Positions 12,201-25,327 of a stretch of 64,000 nt of DNA are shown one piece after another. The notes below the pieces were generated by a model. That model ran no database searches and was not told where the DNA came from. It saw only the letters and a list, made by a program, of their open reading frames with translations. The stretch spans positions 11,987,584-12,051,583 of the forward strand of contig NC_058139.1 of assembly GCF_011075055.1 (NCBI RefSeq). Direction: 5' to 3'. Within the stretch, counting starts at the first letter, position 1. Each line of letters opens with the position of its first letter. The DNA is from Mangifera indica (lineage: Eukaryota; Streptophyta; Magnoliopsida; Sapindales; Anacardiaceae). The position numbers were made by a program, and so were the translations under genes.

Positions 12201-15200
12201 TTTCTTTTTTGGAGAGTGCATAAATTAACTTACTATATTTATTGCAAATGCAATGTCTGGCTTGGTATGAGACAAATAAATTAATTTACCTTCTAGGCAT
12301 TGATATCAGTCTTTGTAAATACTAATGACATCCTCTTCATGTCCTAGTTTTTGATTGGGTTCAATCAAAGTATTAACAGCTCTACTCCTTAACATTCCAG
12401 TTTGTTATTATAGGTCCAAAATGTATTTTCTTTGGGAAATAGAGATCCCAACTCGACTTGTTACTACTTCCATACCTTGATAGGTGTTTAGGTCTTAATC
12501 TCGTCCAAGTCATCCCTTGTCTCAATAGTGTCATTGACATAAACAATAAGTACAACAATCTTACCACTTCTTGAATGTTTTAGGAACAAGGTGTGATCAA
12601 TTTGGGCTTGTATGTAGCTGTAGTATTTTATAGTTTTAGTGAACTTGTCAAACCAAGTTCAAGGAGATTGTTTTAGCCCATAGAGTTATTTTTTTGATAC
12701 AACATACTTATTCTTACTTCCTACAAAACCTAGTAGGAAGTCCATATACACTTCCTCATGGAGATCATCATTGAGAAATGCTTTTTGTCATGTCAAGTTG
12801 TTGAAGAGGTCATTCTGAATTAGTTGCAAGAAAGAATAGTACTTGCATAGTATTAATTTCTTCCTCAAATTACTCCAATCTACTATTAGCCGAACACTTT
12901 GCTTTGTTTACAAATGACTCAAAAAATTACATATCAAGACTCTTTAAAACACGCTAATAATTTTAGTAAACAAGTCTCATTCTTATTACTCAAAAATAAA
13001 ATAAATTTTTAAATAAAATCAAGAATAATCAAAGTAAGCACAATTATATGGAGTTACAACTATATGTAATATATAATGATTTCAATTGCTGCTGATATAT
13101 TCTTTAACACTTATCTAATTCGCCTCTAACAGTTCTACTAGAATAACATTTTTCTAAATATTTGGATTAGTTCGGATTGATTTTGTGTTAATTTAAACAA
13201 GATCTGAATTAGTTTTCGGTCTTGTTGGTATGACTTGAAGTAAATTTTGTACAAAAAAACTCAACCTTAAAACCCTATATTTTTCTTGTATTGTGTTGGG
13301 TTAACAAATTATGTCGATTTCTAAGAGCGATTGAAAGATTCTCTTGAGTTAACCCAAGTTTGGATATTGATGCATCTTCATGTTGCTACAATCTTGGATT
13401 CTTAGAGTTGGAGCATATTTTTGGTTTAGACCCTTGACAATCTAAAGAATTAGATTCTTCTATTTTTTGGTGAAGATCATCTTCGAGAATAAACAATTAG
13501 CTTTGGATTAACAAGTAGAGATTTCACTTCCCTCATTTCCAATTTCTATTGAATCACAATTGGTATCGTAGGATCAAAATTAGGAATAATAGAGGAACGG
13601 TAGGAGTAGGATCAAGTTTTCGAGATAGAGTAGGAAGAGTGAGAAGGCCAGGATCAATTTCTAGTTATAAGACAAAGTATTAGTTCTAATCTTTACCTAA
13701 ATTCTCCCGTTGAAGAGTAGGCCAAAAATAAGGTTTAGATTCAAAGAATGTAACATCTTTTGAAACATAAACCTTTTTAAAATTAGATGAATAGCACTCC
13801 ACCCTTTTTGAGTTTGAGAGTAACCAATAAAAACACATTTGTGAGCTCTTAGAGCTAGTTCGAATTGACATAGGGTGTTAGAATGAACAAAGCCAGTGCA
13901 ACTAAAGATCTTTAGAGGTAAGAAAGAAGAACAAGATAAGGGATAGGTTTTCTTTAGGATTGAGATTACGTAGGATGTAGTTAAAAGGGCTTCCCCTAAA
14001 TATATTTAAGAACCTTCATTGTGAACATTAAAGATCGAGCAATTTCTAAAAGGTGATGATTTTTCATTTAAGATGCTTCATTTTGTTGCGAGGTGTTGGG
14101 ACAAGAACTCAGATGAATAATCCCATGGATGGCCAAATAATTATCAAGAACAAAGTTAGTATTCTCTACCATTGTCATTTCTAAGTGTTTGAATTATGGT
14201 TTGGAATTGATTTTGTACCATGGAATAGAAAGTTTGAAAGGTTTTTTGAGTTTTAGAATTTTCTTTTAGAAGATGATCATCAATGAATGTGATTTACCAA
14301 CGAGATCTAAAGATATTTTAAGATGTGATGCACCCTAATTATCACTATGAATGAGAGCAAAGGGATGTGATTATTTATATGGTTTCATTGGATAAGACAA
14401 ATGGGTAGGCTTTGCTAATTGACAAATTCCATGAGACAAATAATTCAAATTCTTATTGAAAAACAAATTTGGAAACAAACGTTTAAGATAATCAAAATTA
14501 GGTTGACTTAGTCTACAATGTCGCATCATGATTACATCATTATTGGACACATTTAAAGTTGTACTGGAGTTAATTAACATACTCTCAGTTGATGCTTGTT
14601 TATTCCTGAAAATTTTTTCTGCGAAATAAAAGAGTTTACCCTCCACCATTGCTATTTGGAACATAAAACACTGTATGAAATGTAAGTAAATTGGATAACC
14701 ATATGGAGTCAGTGCCAACCACAAATGAGAAGGATCCATCAATGATTTTCACATGAGGATGATTATAACATGGAGTACAAGAGTGGAACAGTGACAGGGT
14801 TACCTGTCATATGGTCTTATGCTCACGAACCCAAGATCCAAGGATGAAAATATTTGTTTCCCAAAATCGTGAAAATCAAGAGCAACACTATAAGCCGTTG
14901 TGTAGGTAGTTGTAGAGGAGTTTGGACTTGATGCTCGATTCAAGAGACTATGAAGAGCTCTTTGGAGTTTGCAATGGTCAATAGGCGATCAAAACTATTG
15001 CAGAAACTGATGTGACAACCCAACGCTTTGTCTCTGGAGATGGGTCCATCTTATTGGAGTATCGCATCCTTCACATCCTTGGCATTAAGCCAACATAACC
15101 ATTGACTTTTGTAGCACCAATGCATGTGTGAAATATGTGCCTGTGTGATGTCTTTGTGAAGTCACAAGTATCACATTTTCTTGACTCAACTTTGAGTGGC

Positions 15201-18200
15201 TGGCTTGCAGAGTGTGTTTAGTCGCTGATGATTGTGTATTTGAGATTGGAGATGCCATTGAAGAGGCAGAGTTGGATATATATCTGCTGAAGTGAAAAAT
15301 TTGGTAAGTTGGCGGAGTTAGAGGTTTCTAGTGGAGTTTTCGACAACTTTTGAAGGATTCTGGCAACGATGAAGGAAAATATGCAATTTTTGGCAACTTT
15401 TGAGTAGATCCCAACAAGTTTTGAGGATTTCTGATACCAACCAAAAGAAATCTACAGTTTTTGGTAGATTTAGAATAGATTCCAACAAGACTCAACGATG
15501 ATTGACTATTTTTGATGAGGTTATGGACACGCTGGTGTTATGTGCAGTCTGAGGGAAATTTTCAGTGACTATTATGGCAAGGTGCTTAATACCACGGTGA
15601 CGGAGTAAACTTAATTTTCCCAGAATTTTTGCTTTGATACCATGTAATTTGAGAAGGAATAATTCTCACTTGTATTACTTGTTTTACACCCTCTCAGTGG
15701 GGCTGAATTTATACACACATATGGTCCTTAGGAAGGAAATCAAATAATTACACAGAGAAAAAATAATTGCAATTAATTTAAAAGTGATTCTTTTCCTAAA
15801 ATCACTGATTCTCCCCACACAATAACTGATCCTTTCCATGCAATCTTTGTTTTTTCTTTTTTACAAATTCTCAATTCTTTTCACAAATTCTCATAAAATC
15901 ACTTGATCATTCCCAATTTTGGATTATTCAGATCATGATATTGATAGGTACCTGAGTAAGTTCCAGCAGCAGCTCCCCTTGAAAGCTGGTGAATCCCAAT
16001 ATGTGTGATGAAATTCCAGATCAACGCACACTATTTCCCTGCAATAAGAACCTGCTCTTATATGGGATATTCTGTGACAGGCTTGATTATTCCATTCACC
16101 TCAACTCATTTCAACATTCCAAGTCAGATACATAAGTGAATACAAGCACACATCAACAAAGGCTTCATTCCATTATCATAATTCCAAAAGTTACATGTGT
16201 ATACATTTTGATCACTGAATCATTGAATATAGAGGCTTCAAAAGATTACAGTTGCACAGTAATTGTTTTTCAGAAGAATTTCAGATACACTGTTATATAA
16301 CAAAATAACCTACAAAAGACTCCTAGGCACTTCGAGAGGCCCTTTCTCCCTCCTAACCTGCGCTATCTTTCTTTCTTACTTTTTCTCTGTCCCTTCAGTC
16401 TGTCTTTTCTCCCTTTTGTTGCTCCCAGCTACCAACACTCTCACAAAGGTGTCCTGCTCCTTCACTGTGATTGGCTGCACTGATTCCTGTAAACTTGCTC
16501 CCTGCTTGAGTTCCACATTATCAATTGTACTCATTTCCTTAGCTCCCTCTTTGTTGTTTATTTGGGCCTTCTTTTTACGTGGAATGTAAACCCGAGACCT
16601 AACAGATATCCAACAATTTATTATTAATGTATATACCTGAAGAGAACTTTTTTTTGTTTGGGTAAGTCTGAAGAGAACTTATTATTGGTTTCCTTTTCTG
16701 TTTTAGATGACTTGATAATATTTCATGATTCAAATTATGAACTATTGACTGTTGTCTCTATCATAGCTAATTTTATTGATTATTAGATAGAAAAATGGTG
16801 AAAGTCAAATGCACCTATGAACAAACTGACTATATAAAAGATTTTATGGCAGCTTAATTGGGATTTCAGTAATATCCTTGCATCATGATTCTGGGATATC
16901 AGTGGTCCTTTAAAGTGTGTTTTTTTCTAGTAAGCAAGGGTCAATTGAATTCTTGAATTTCTTTTCTTGGTCTACTTTTGGCTTGTGTTGAGGTTAAGAG
17001 ATTCTGAGTTGAATAAATGACATGATACATTTACTTGATTTTGATCTTGCTATCTATGAAACCTGAATAGTTTGAAAGCATGATACAACAGATTTAAAAT
17101 TTAAATTAAAACAGTACAATAGTACTTCGCTCCTCACTTTGTAAAATTTTGGTTTCTCAGATATGTCAGAGATCTTCTCCTCAATCCTCCTGCTTATGAA
17201 ATTGCATCCACAATTCAAGGTGATTGTGATAAGCGAACATCATTTGATTATAGTGATTTAAACAAAAACATAGAAATTTCTTTTCCTCTTATATTGTTAC
17301 TAAATTTTGTCCTAAACCGTGGTCTTTGTACAGCAATAAGCAAACTTATGAGCAATGTGACATGTTCAATTCCCGAGTTTACTTGCGTTTCATCTGCCAA
17401 GGTTAGGTTTAATTACAGTGAGTAGCTATGATGCAAGAATAACTTTGCATAGACAACATTCTTTCGGTATTTTTCTTAATTCCTTTCCTATTTGATTCTG
17501 GTTTTACCTTATAATGCATGCTTAATTATTTTTGGATCATAGATTGTATGACAATTTGTAGTAGATGGTAAATTCAAGAGTTGCTTATTTTAAAAAGAAG
17601 GTTTTTTAGTTGTCTGTAGACTCAAGAATGCATAAATGTATTTTTATTTAAGCATGCTATATAAAGCATATTGCTGCTTTCCTTCTGGTTATCTTAGAGT
17701 CACGGTTTCCAAAATTACATTCCTGATCCTCCATAATTGAAGAAGCTCTCCTTAGGTTAAAGAACCTTTGTCATTGTATATAGTGAATTTCTAAACAATT
17801 GCTACATGACAAACAACGGTGTATTAAATATTGGCTCTTGGCAACCATCAGAGTTACATGCATGACTTTTAATGTGCTAAATAAGAAGTTGTCTTTATAC
17901 CATCTAGAAATGCTAAAGTTTTTATGTCTTAGTTCCTTATTAGAGTTGCATGCCTTGCTCTAACTTTGCATGTTACGGTATAACCTCTTCATATGTACAT
18001 TATGGTTGTTATTTCTTTTTCGTTCACTCATGCTTTTGTATCTGATTCCTGTTATTTTTGTGCTGTACAGCTTGTGAAGCTACTTGAATTGAGGGAGGCC
18101 AATCATATTGAGTTTTGTAGAATAAAAAATGTGCTTGATGAAATCTTGCACATGTATGGAAACTGTGAGCTTAATGAAATCCTGAAATTGTTAATGGATC

Positions 18201-21200
18201 CAACCTGGATTTCGACAGGGTTGAAAATTGATTTTGAGACTTTTGTAAGTACTAATGTTTTGTCATGTTTGTCTTTCAGTATAATGGTGAAATATGACGT
18301 AAGTACATATAGGCCTAGATATGATCCGAGCCAGCTCGGTCTTGAAAGTCAATTCAGCTTGACTCAAATTCGTTTGATTCAAATTCGAACCAAATTCGAG
18401 CCAAAAGATTTGACTTGGGCCAAGGGGTGTTTGGCTCGAATTCGGACCTTGAATTAGTTGTTTAAATTCGTGGCTCGATTCTGCTCGAATCAGTAGTTTG
18501 AATTCGTGGCTCAAATCAGAAATTTTGAATATTATTTAAATAAAACAATGTCGTTTTGTTAATGAACCATGAATTCAAACCACGAATCCGAATCATACAT
18601 TCAAACTGTGAATTTGAACCATTAATTTGAGTCGAACCGAGCTACGAATTCGAATCATTGATTTGAGCTACAAAATCGAACCAAACTCGAACTAAACCGA
18701 GCTAAGCCATTTTTCATCCAAGCCGAACTTAATTTTGACTCAACGAACTTGAGTCGAACCATTTTCTATTTGAGCCGAACTCGACCCAAGGGGTATTCGG
18801 GCTCGGCCCGACCTGAATCCACCCCTAAGTACATATATTTAGAGACTTGACTGAATTCAGATGGATTCTCGAATTATAAGTTGATCAGCTCTAGAAAGTT
18901 TGAGGCCCAACTAGGAGTTGGATTGAACTGTCTTCTATATAATTGAGGGTGCTAGAAACATTTTCAGCATATAACTATAGATATGTTTATTTTGTATCTT
19001 AACTGGATATCTAAATTTTGCTTAGCTTCAGTTGCTGCTAATTTTCATCTTTATCTGGTTAAAATTGAATTTTTAAGACGCAAATTATTGTTGAGTCAGG
19101 TTTTCTGTCTTGTACTCAGGTCTTTTTTAATTAGTTACACTTCAGATTTTTTTTTTAAGCAATAAAGTTGCGTGGCATGTGCATCTTGTTATTCCTTATC
19201 ATGTTTAACTGTGAAGTCCACGGCATATTGGTAGCTCTTAATTGTTTTTGCCCTTTGAGATAAAATGATTTTTTGAGTGCTTACTTCTCTTGTTCTTTTG
19301 ATCTAGTGTTTTGGAATTTACTGTAGATTTCTAGATTGTTGCAACAAAATTAATTTAAAAACTATTTACTTTGATGACGATTCTACTAAGACAAAGCTAT
19401 GAAATTGTGCAATCAATATGTTTCTCTATTATATATACTGAATTTTTACATCTTGCATTGCAATGCATGTAATTTTAGCTGTCCTTTTTATCTTCAGGTT
19501 AAGGAATGCAAATGTGCTTCAATCAGAATTAGCGAAATGATCTCTCTTGATGGTGAAAGTGATCAAAAAATAAGTTCCTATAATGGCATTCCAAGTGATT
19601 TTTTTGAGGATATGGAGTGTGTGTGGAAAGGTCGTGTGAAGAGGATCCATATAGAATATGAAATTGCAGAAGTTGAAAAAGCTGCTGAGGCCTTGTCGTT
19701 AGCAGTAAGTCTGGGAACTATACTGTTTTTTTTTTTTAAGCTATGAATAGATATCTTCAGTTTTATTCTTCTTACTGATACTTCCGTGCTACATCAACAC
19801 TGTTTTACCAAAAAAAAGAAAAAAGAAAGTTTCATTGTGACAACTTGAAGGATTAAGATGTTTTACATTATTTTTAAGTGACAAGGGAAATCTCAACTAC
19901 AAACTGAGATACTGCCAGAACCAAACTTTGAAAACAAATTTGATGAATAAGCAATAACTGTTCATCCTTTATGAAGTCCGAATTTTATTATAAATAAGCA
20001 TTAAACTTCATTGTATAGGTAAGTGTGTGCTGCATCAACACAACAATGTAGTCCACAAGCGTTGAGATGGGTAGGAACAGATGTGATGCTATATTATCAT
20101 ATAATTATGTGTTCTTTCCCATGATAAAATATGTTATTTTACAAGTTGGTTTTCTAGAAGAGTCTGCATATCACCGCTTCAGTGGTGTGGCAAAAAGAAT
20201 TTTGCTTTCCCAATCTTGATCCATTTCCAAGTCTTCCAAATGTATTGTATTCTTCCTTGCATCATTTAGATTTAAATTTTATAAGTCTAAAAGACAGTTC
20301 TCTTACGAATTTAGATGATGCTAACAGCCATTGACAGAACATTTTTAGATAAATTGTGATGGAAGTTGTGAACCATAGATGAACACTCTTAGTGGTTGAC
20401 ATTTTATCTAATTTGTATCACTTCCAAAATCATTAATGGAGGCTTGATGTCAATCATCTACAGTGGCATCGACACAATGGTCTAAATAACATTTTTATGA
20501 AAAAAAAAAAAAAGAAAGTATGATCTCATTCAATATAGATTATGTGCTCTACAGTGTTCTCTTATGCAAATACTGAATGTATTCTCTTATTTCTTTGGGC
20601 ATTAGGTTACTGAAGATTTTCTCCCAATTGTATCTAGAATAAAAGCTACTACAGCCCCACTTGGTGGTCCAAAGGGAGAAATTTTATATGCTAGAGAGCA
20701 TGAAGCTGTATGGTTTAAGGGAAAGCGATTTAGACCAGCAGTATGGGCTGGTACCCCTGGGGAAGAACAAATTAAACAGCTTAAGCCTGCTATAGATTCT
20801 AAAGGTAGAAAGGTTGGAGAAGAATGGTTTAGCACAATGAAGGTTGAAGATGCCTTAATGAGGTTTTTTTTTTTTTTTGGATGCCAGAGAAGTTTGTTTT
20901 GTGATTCTCCCCCTTGGAACAGTTACTTTTTATATGTTGATAAATTACTATATTTTTTGTTGCAGGTACCATGAGGCAGGTGCCAAGGCAAAAGCAAAGG
21001 TCTTGGAATTGTTGCGAGGACTTTCTTCAGAGTTGCAAATTAAAATTAATATCCTTGTATTTGCTTCAATGCTTCTTGTTATTGCAAAGGCATTATTCGC
21101 TCATGTGAGGTTGGTACACATTTTTTAATACATTGTAAGATGTCTTAACTGTTCCACTTACATTGATATTGTGTAAAACTATATATGATGGAAATAGTAG

Positions 21201-23980
21201 ATTAACAGCGTAATAGCTGAGTTTACAAACACATGCTGAAAATTCTTTAACATTTTGTAACTTGTGGAGAAAATATCTGATGCAGCATGGTGGTTTCTTT
21301 TATCAAGCTGGTGTAAGCTTCTATATCAATAGTAATGCAATTTTCAAGGATACTGTTATTTAATCAGCACTTTTATGTGTCTTTTTAGTGCATTCCTGCA
21401 GAATGGTTGGAAATATTGGAAGTACCACCATGTCAATCACGAATTTTCTTTGCTTTTCTTGAGAACTATTTTCTAACACCTGATTTGTTGATATTTTGCA
21501 GTGAAGGTAGAAGAAGGAAATGGGTTTTTCCTACTCTTGTCAGGTTCAACAATTCTGAGGTATTAAACTTTTTCGTTTCTCTTTATATTGATGGGACACT
21601 AAAAAAAAGTTTGTATTCATTGAGTCGTTTTTAGGGAAATGAACAAATTAATTTTGTTGAATTATCCATGAATGTGTATTTTCTCTCTCTTCTATTCCTG
21701 GCTATGTAATGTCTGGATATTTTTTTCTAACAGTGCACTTCTCTTTGTATTGATGGGGAATTAATAAAAGTTTGTATTCATTGAGTTGTTTACCGAGCAG
21801 TGAACAAACTAATTTTGTTGAATTATCCATGAATGTGTATTTTCTTTCTCTTCTATGCTTGGATATGTAATGTCTGGGTATTTTTATCTAATGATGCATT
21901 TTTTCAGCTGAATGTCTATGAAAAAACATTCTTGGTGTCTTAATTTTGATGTTTTGAATGCAGAGTATAAAATCATCTGATGGAGCAAATGGCTTGAAGA
22001 TAATTGGTTTATCACCATATTGGTTTGATGTAGCTGAAGGCAGTACTATTCATAATACTGTCGACATGCAGTCATTGTTTCTTCTGACTGGGCCAAATGG
22101 AGGTGGTAAATCTAGCTTGCTGCGATCCATTTGTGCTGCTGCATTACTGGGAATATGTGGATTTATGGTGCCTGCAGAGTCAGCCTTGATTCCATACTTA
22201 GATGCGATTATGCTCCACATGAAATCTTATGATAGCCCTGCTGATGGGAAAAGTTCATTTCAGGTAATGGTGGGCCATTATTCTATATTTTAGTTTTTCA
22301 TATGTAAATCTCATTCCATGATAGAGAAAATCTTTGCATAGTTGGTGAAAACCACAGAAATGGTGAATGTAATTGATGAGACTGGTAGTGGTGACTCTGT
22401 TGATAACAGCAGGAGTGTGAATCACCATATTTTTTTTTTAATCATATCTTACTGTTATTGTTTGAAAAGAGGTTCTGTGGCTTGCGGATTATTTTTAACC
22501 TTAAGATCATGTGGTTATATGTGTTCTTCCATGTATCTAGAGTTTCATTATGTATTTTCTTATTTTTATTATAGACCGAAATAATTTAAGTTATGTTGCC
22601 TCCAGATATCTGTCTTAATTGCCTACACTGTTACCTTGATTCTTGATGTTTAGAGAGTTCTGGAGAACTTGTTTCTTTTATTCATTTAGGTTGGGATGGG
22701 ATTTTGGGTTTAGTTAAAGTTTTTTCTGGCAAAATATGTACATTTTCTAAATTGCAAAATAGTTTGCAAAATCATAAAGAATTCTTGTATTAATATGCTT
22801 GTTGCTTAATCCGCAACTTCTTTACAGATGTTATTGCCTTATCATCTTAACCAGTTTTGATGGCTCAGGTAGAAATGTCAGAGATTCGGTCTATTATTAC
22901 TGGAGCAACTTCTAGAAGTCTTGTGCTTATTGATGAAATTTGTCGAGGAACAGAAACGGCAAAAGGAACCTGTATTGCTGGTGGTATAATTGAGGCTCTT
23001 GATAACATTGGTTGTCTAGGAATCGTATCCACTCACTTGCACGGAATCTTTGATTTGCCGCTTAATACCAAGAACACCACCTTCAAAGCAATGGGAACAG
23101 AATATGTTGATGGACAAACCAAACCAACTTGGAAGTTAATAGATGGGATATGTAGAGAAAGCCTTGCATTTGAAACAGCTAAAAAGGAAGGAGTTCCTGA
23201 GACAATAATTCTAAGAGCTGAAGTCCTTTATCAGTTGGCCTATGCAAAAAAGAATTCTTCAGAAAGAATTGACACAAAGGGAAGAAAATTTTGTTCAGGA
23301 ACAAGGATTGGTTGTTCTGATGAAGCTGATCTCCATTTTAGTAACATTAGTGTGGAATCTGTCCATCATAAGATTGAATCAGTGATGTCAATGGAAGTTT
23401 TACAGAAGGAAATTGAAAGAATTGTAACTGTAATGTGTCAGAGGAAGTTCGTTAAGCTAACAAAGCTGAAAAACACCTCTGAAATTGCAGAGGTACAGTG
23501 TTTTGCCATTGCTGCTAGGGAGCAGCCGCCTCCATCAGTTATAGGTGCTTCATGCGTCTATGTGATGCTGAGACCTGACAATAAACTTTATGTTGGACAG
23601 GTTCTTCTCAGACTTATCTTGTGATTATGTGTTTTACTATTATACAATGGAATAAAAAGACTTAATCTCACTTTTTATCAGTATATTGAAAGGTTTATTG
23701 TTATTGAACTTGAATATATTTATATCTTGTTTTCTTCCTTTGGGGTTTTCAGACTGATGATCTTGCCGGGCGAATTCGAACTCATCGATCAAAAGAAGGA
23801 ATGCAGACTGCCTCTTTCCTTTATTTCAAAGTTCCTGGGAAGAGCGTAGCTTGCCAAATTGAAACTCTTCTCATCAACCAGTTATGTAATCAAGGTTTCA
23901 CTCTAGCCAGCATTGTTGATGGCAAGCATCGGAATTTTGGCCCACCAGATCTCTTTATGAAAACTGTGACTGTTCATTAA
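299..23980 (+). CDS. MSH1: MSH1, organelle DNA mismatch-repair protein (MutS homologue with GIY-YIG domain), 5' partial
   Basis: Plant MSH1 acts in mitochondria and plastids, where it suppresses recombination between short repeats and helps keep organelle genomes stable. Nineteen exons join in frame: 299-374, 633-752, 1483-1530, 2803-2867, 3126-3211, 3717-3881, 10736-10845, 11104-11209, 11303-11378, 17161-17219, 17334-17401, 18071-18244, 19498-19704, 20606-20862, 20966-21109, 21502-21559, 21964-22263, 22869-23600, 23753-23980. They encode about 1025 residues; the target peptide and roughly 120 N-terminal residues are off the left edge. Motifs: the MutS N-terminal domain (VGDFYES, 633 onward), Walker A GPNGGGKSS at 22090-22116, Walker B VLIDEICRG just after 22920, the THLHG histidine near 23030, and a C-terminal GIY-YIG nuclease-like domain (CVYV...YVGQ) split over the last two exons. 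All mapped junctions are GT-AG. Introns 3882-10735 and 11379-17160 are enlarged by Copia elements. I see no frameshift or internal stop, so the gene looks functional. Identity rests on remembered family sequence; exon edges come from splice sites plus phase. Confidence 0.95.
3882..4338 (+). other. MSH1 intron sequence before the Copia insertion
   Basis: Ordinary AT-rich intron sequence between the exon ending at 3881 and the target duplication at 4339. No exon or repeat seen. The same intron resumes at 10410 and ends at 10735. Confidence 0.5.
4344..4526 (+). repeat. 5' LTR of outer Copia element
   Basis: It starts TGTAGGAAAC. Its sequence matches, with divergence, the pair of blocks 7368-7477 plus 10321-10404: both share a 'ctttagggat' stretch, 'ctagtttagg' and 'gaatgaaatcaagcaagaat'. 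The right edge is uncertain by about 25 bp. Confidence 0.75.
7368..7477 (+). repeat. 3' LTR of outer Copia, left part
   Basis: It follows a purine tract and resembles the first ~115 bp of the 5' LTR at 4344. Homology stops exactly where the inner element begins (TGTTGAG at 7478). Confidence 0.75.
7478..7672 (+). repeat. 5' LTR of inner Copia
   Basis: 195 bp, TG...CA ends. It is paired with 10126-10320 and followed directly by the primer-binding site. Confidence 0.9.
7673..7684 (+). promoter_or_regulatory. primer-binding site, initiator tRNA-Met type
   Basis: TGGTATCAAAGC directly after the LTR end, one base from the usual plant Copia site TGGTATCAGAGC. Confidence 0.85.
10126..10320 (+). repeat. 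3' LTR of inner Copia
   Basis: Same length and ends as 7478-7672, with scattered substitutions between the two, so the insertion is not recent. Confidence 0.9.
10321..10404 (+). repeat. 3' LTR of outer Copia, right part
   Basis: It continues the LTR homology broken at 7477 (the 'tagtttgttgtt' block and 'gaatgaaatcaagcaagaat'), which proves the nesting. GTAAT follows at 10405. Confidence 0.75.
11418..11713 (-). repeat. 3' LTR (element sense) of antisense Copia
   Basis: It begins TGTAATTTGAGAAG and ends TTCCAACA on the plus strand. Homologous to 15643-15931. Confidence 0.8.
15643..15931 (-). repeat. 5' LTR (element sense) of antisense Copia, outer end lost
   Basis: It shares TGTAATTTGAGAAG and about 290 bp with the left LTR. 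Homology stops at 'ggattattca' (15921-15930), short of the terminal block. Confidence 0.8.
15932..16620 (-). repeat. unclassified repeat-like block, possibly the 3' end of another retroelement
   Basis: Intron sequence of different base composition lies next to the antisense Copia. On the minus strand a frame is open from about 16589 down to 16380, starting with a basic IPRKKKAQ stretch. Further along, a segment starting TGTCACAGAATATC (complement of 16082 and below) looks like an LTR start. I could not find the partner repeat, so the class is a guess. Confidence 0.3.
18310..18827. mobile_element. hAT-type MITE with perfect 8-bp target duplication
   Basis: A 518-bp element begins TAGG and ends CCTA. 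AGTACATA directly precedes it (18302-18309) and directly follows it (18828-18835). The interior is rich in repeated 'gagccgaactcga' and 'aattcgtggctcga' words and can fold on itself. It lies 65 bp downstream of the MSH1 exon ending at 18244. It has no coding capacity. Confidence 0.8.
21576..21900 (+). repeat. tandem duplication (about 161-163 bp, two copies) in an MSH1 intron
   Basis: Two adjacent copies share 'attgatgggg', 'tttgtattcattgagt', 'ttgttgaattatccatgaat' and 'tatgtaatgtctgg'. The same word occurs at 21610 and 21771. They fill the intron between the exons ending at 21559 and starting at 21964. Confidence 0.8.
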
Positions 23981-24540
23981 TGAATCAGGAGCCTTGATCC
24001 TATATTTTGCCAGAAGGGGAAATTTTGGGCTCTTCAGACCTTGTGTGCAGTGGCTGCAACAATTTTGTATTTGATGTCTGTTGCAGTTTCAGCCGTCCGT
24101 CTCACTAGGCAAGAAAAAATTACTTTTCTTTCATTGCCAGTGTACTTAAATGTACCTTCTGACGCTTTATTAATTCATTTCATGGACTCTAGTCTTCTCT
24201 TTGTTGCCTTTTCTTATATCTGTTAAAACTCTAAAATTTGAAGTTTTTAAGAAATGTAATTAATAAAAAATTAAGGTGATTTCTATAACTGATACTAGAA
24301 ATAAAACTCAAAATATTTAATTGTTAAACAAGAAATATTATTAATATGGAATTATTTTATTTACTAGGTGTTAAAAGACTAGAGGCTTAATTAATATTTT
24401 TAGTTTTTGGATATTTAGAAATTTAAGTAATAAAAATTCCTAATCTTTTAGACAAGTAACCTATAAATATTGACAAATAATAATTTAATTTTTAATATAT
24501 ACTTTAAATACTTTTTGACATTTAAAAGGAAACACATGAT
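23981..24540 (+). other. MSH1 3' flank / probable 3' UTR, then AT-rich DNA
   Basis: The first ~250 bp after the stop keep gene-like composition and probably form the 3' UTR. An AATAAA-like site lies near 24263. Beyond that the DNA is AT-rich without a recognisable feature. Confidence 0.4.
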
Positions 24541-24850
24541 CCATAAGATTATGAAATCAATTTGAAAAATTAATTATTATATTAGATAATGATTTTATAA
24601 AATCAATTAAGAATTTAATTAATTTTTAGGTAATAATTTTATGAAATCAATTCGAATATTTAATTAATTTTTAGGTAATAAATTCATAAAATTAATTTGA
24701 AATTTTAATTATTTTTTAATAATAATTTTATAAAATCCATTTGTTTAATTATTTTTTAGGTAATAATTTCTTGAAATAAAATTAAACTAAAAACTTAATT
24801 ATTTTAAAGATAATAATTTCATCAAATCAATTCAATAAATCAATTATTTG
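24541..24850. repeat. degenerate tandem repeat, about 42-47 bp unit
   Basis: A unit of the form 'ggtaataattttatgaaatcaatt' plus an AT spacer recurs near 24584, 24629, 24675, 24718, 24759 and 24809, with a related start at 24541. Copies differ by several substitutions. No coding frame. Confidence 0.7.
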
Positions 24851-24968
24851 GAAAATTCTATCAATAAAATATCTTTTACCCCACTACAACGTGGAAGTAT
24901 CAGAGGCCCCTTATTTAGGTTGATGAAGAAAAATTATGTAAGGTTAGCAGGTGTTAATCAATCTCTTA

Positions 24969-25284
24969 TAGAGGTGTATATTGTCGGTTTGAGGTAGTTT
25001 GAAAATTTTTTCAAATTAAAATAAAAAATAGCTTAAATTTTTTTAAAATCAAACTAAATTAAATTAAAAAAATAAGATTTAGTACAGTTTGAATTATGAT
25101 TTGAATTTATTAAAATTATTTATTTTTAAATATATATTATTCAGTAAAATTAATTAAATTATAATTTTATAGAACAAAATATAAACATGTAATATATATA
25201 TATATAACTATATTTGACAGTTTTTTAAATAAGAAATTAGATGTACAACAATTTTCATATTTATTTTATTATTTTCTTTAAATA

Positions 25285-25327
<43 letters not shown>

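Larger units (their letters stand above)
11418..15931 (-). mobile_element. Copia LTR retrotransposon, antisense in MSH1 intron
   Basis: This element lies opposite to MSH1. Two related LTR blocks bound it: 11418-11713 and 15643-15931. Reading the minus strand, the right block is the 5' LTR; directly inside it is an exact TGGTATCAAAGC primer-binding site (complement of 15631-15642). The left block is the 3' LTR, preceded by a purine tract (complement of 11714-11726). Minus-strand remnants are a GAG-pre-integrase block (HCRLSQPNFDYLKRLFP near 14480-14530), a Copia linker (CYSSNFKKVYVSKDVTFFE near 13740-13800) and the RNase H end (RTKHVEINKHFIKE near 11870-11910). Frames are broken throughout. 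The outer end of the right LTR lacks about 16 bp present in the left LTR, so no target duplication can be given. Confidence 0.85.
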
